A stretch of 23,207 bases of DNA from an uncultured Eubacteriales bacterium. GTDB lineage: Bacteria > Bacillota > Clostridia > Peptostreptococcales > Anaerovoracaceae. Under the pieces are notes generated by a model. It saw only the letters and a program-made list of their open reading frames with translations. It had not been told where the DNA came from and made no database searches. Numbering within the stretch: position 1 is the stretch's first letter; each line of letters starts with the position of its first letter. The stretch covers positions 1 through 23,207 of the forward strand of contig URWB01000025.1 in NCBI GenBank assembly GCA_900551415.1, read 5' to 3'. Below are positions 22,851 through 23,207 of this stretch, in pieces. The translations under genes and the position numbers were made by a program.

Positions 22851-22907
22851 AAAAAACTCCATTTCGCGGTTGTGTGTGACAGGATAGAACCAATCATCTC
22901 AAAAAAC

Positions 22908-22913
22908 ATTATA
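22908..22913 (-). promoter_or_regulatory. Candidate -10 box of the nucleoside salvage operon
   Basis: A perfect TATAAT on the minus strand lies 58 nt before the nucleoside kinase start. The best -35 at 17 nt spacing is poor (TTACTT). An imperfect dyad, TTATACAC with GTGTTATAA, overlaps the box and might be an operator. Confidence 0.5.
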
Positions 22914-22977
22914 ACACACCCCGCGTGTATAAGTAAAATATTTTTGGATAAAATAGCGTTTGAAGGGAGTGATTGCT

Positions 22978-23181
22978 TTGAAAAAACTAATTCTCATCCT
23001 GATGATTATCGGCGGAATCAACTGGGGCCTGATCGGATTCTTTAACTATAACCTGGTATCCGGCATCTTCGGCGCCCAATTGGCGGTCGTTTCCCGCGTC
23101 ATCTACGCAATTGTCGGGCTTGCGGCATTATACGGGATTACCTTTTTATTTCAGGACGAGCGGCACGCTGCACGAGGATAA
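22978..23181 (+). CDS. DUF378 family small membrane protein
   Basis: This 67-residue protein consists of two hydrophobic helices. It has IIGGINWGLIGFFNYNLVSGIFG, then VVSRVIYAIVGLAALYGITF, the pattern of DUF378 (YuzA-like) proteins of unknown function. It ends in a short charged tail. I chose the TTG at 22978 because GGGAG ends 8 nt before it. TTG at 22960 and GTG at 22969 are in frame but sit at or before that site. A weak -10 (TAAAAT, 22949-22954) precedes it. It is divergent from the nucleoside kinase operon, and the 127-nt gap between starts must hold both promoters. The gene probably ends its own unit; nothing after it is visible. Confidence 0.85.
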   Translation: MKKLILILMIIGGINWGLIGFFNYNLVSGIFGAQLAVVSRVIYAIVGLAALYGITFLFQDERHAARG

Positions 23182-23207
23182 AAGTGCGCATAACGAAATC
23201 AGAGATT

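Noticed and set aside
1..23207. CRISPR arrays, tRNA or rRNA genes, prophage genes
   Set aside because: No regularly spaced repeats, no tRNA-like cloverleaf or rRNA sequence, and no phage structural genes were seen by reading.

Overview
The window looks like chromosome from a Gram-positive anaerobe of the Bacillota, most likely class Clostridia. The reasons are strong AGGAGG-type ribosome binding sites, tightly packed co-directional genes, ScpA/ScpB, a TGS-domain nucleoside kinase, a YtqB-type methyltransferase, SseB-like and DUF378 proteins, and secreted 5'-nucleotidases with C-terminal FnIII-like tails. The chromosomal part is fairly GC-rich. Positions 1 to about 1500 are visibly AT-rich and carry an IS607-family element, so that end was probably acquired by transfer. 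I cannot name the species; an Anaerovoracaceae-like organism is only a guess.

Layout. (1) 1-~1500: IS607-type transposon with serine recombinase TnpA and the first two thirds of TnpB, cut by the window edge. (2) 1720-6281, all minus strand, in transcription order: a PyrK-like FAD/Fe-S electron-transfer protein, a YtqB/MnmM-like methyltransferase, a GidA-like FAD oxidoreductase with a cysteine cluster, and a YhhN membrane protein with its own promoter. The first three carry unusual Ala/Ser/Gln-rich insertions. (3) 6470-11061, minus: mtnA, a DMT-family transporter, scpA and scpB overlap end to end. A hairpin follows that hides the ribosome binding site of a D-Ala-D-Ala carboxypeptidase gene. 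(4) 11273-12358, minus: a membrane-anchored J-domain protein lacking HPD. (5) 12546-14055, plus: a PhzF-family protein and a GNAT acetyltransferase, then a terminator. (6) 14141-15016, minus: a promoter, cobalamin riboswitch and terminator stand before a small SseB-like gene. (7) 15088-22913, minus: a probable nucleoside-salvage operon of TGS-nucleoside kinase, psuK, psuG and two secreted 5'-nucleotidase paralogues, closed by a perfect palindromic terminator. (8) 22978-23181, plus: a DUF378 membrane protein.

How the genes work together. Region 7 is the clearest pathway. Secreted nucleotidase would free nucleosides outside the cell. PsuK would phosphorylate pseudouridine, and PsuG would split pseudouridine 5'-phosphate to uracil and ribose 5-phosphate. 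The TGS-nucleoside kinase may handle uridine or a related nucleoside. One of the two nucleotidases has lost several metal and substrate ligands and may bind rather than cleave. Other points to check are the cobalamin riboswitch upstream of the SseB-like gene, two hairpins that bury ribosome binding sites directly before start codons, and the possible electron-transfer pair in region 2.
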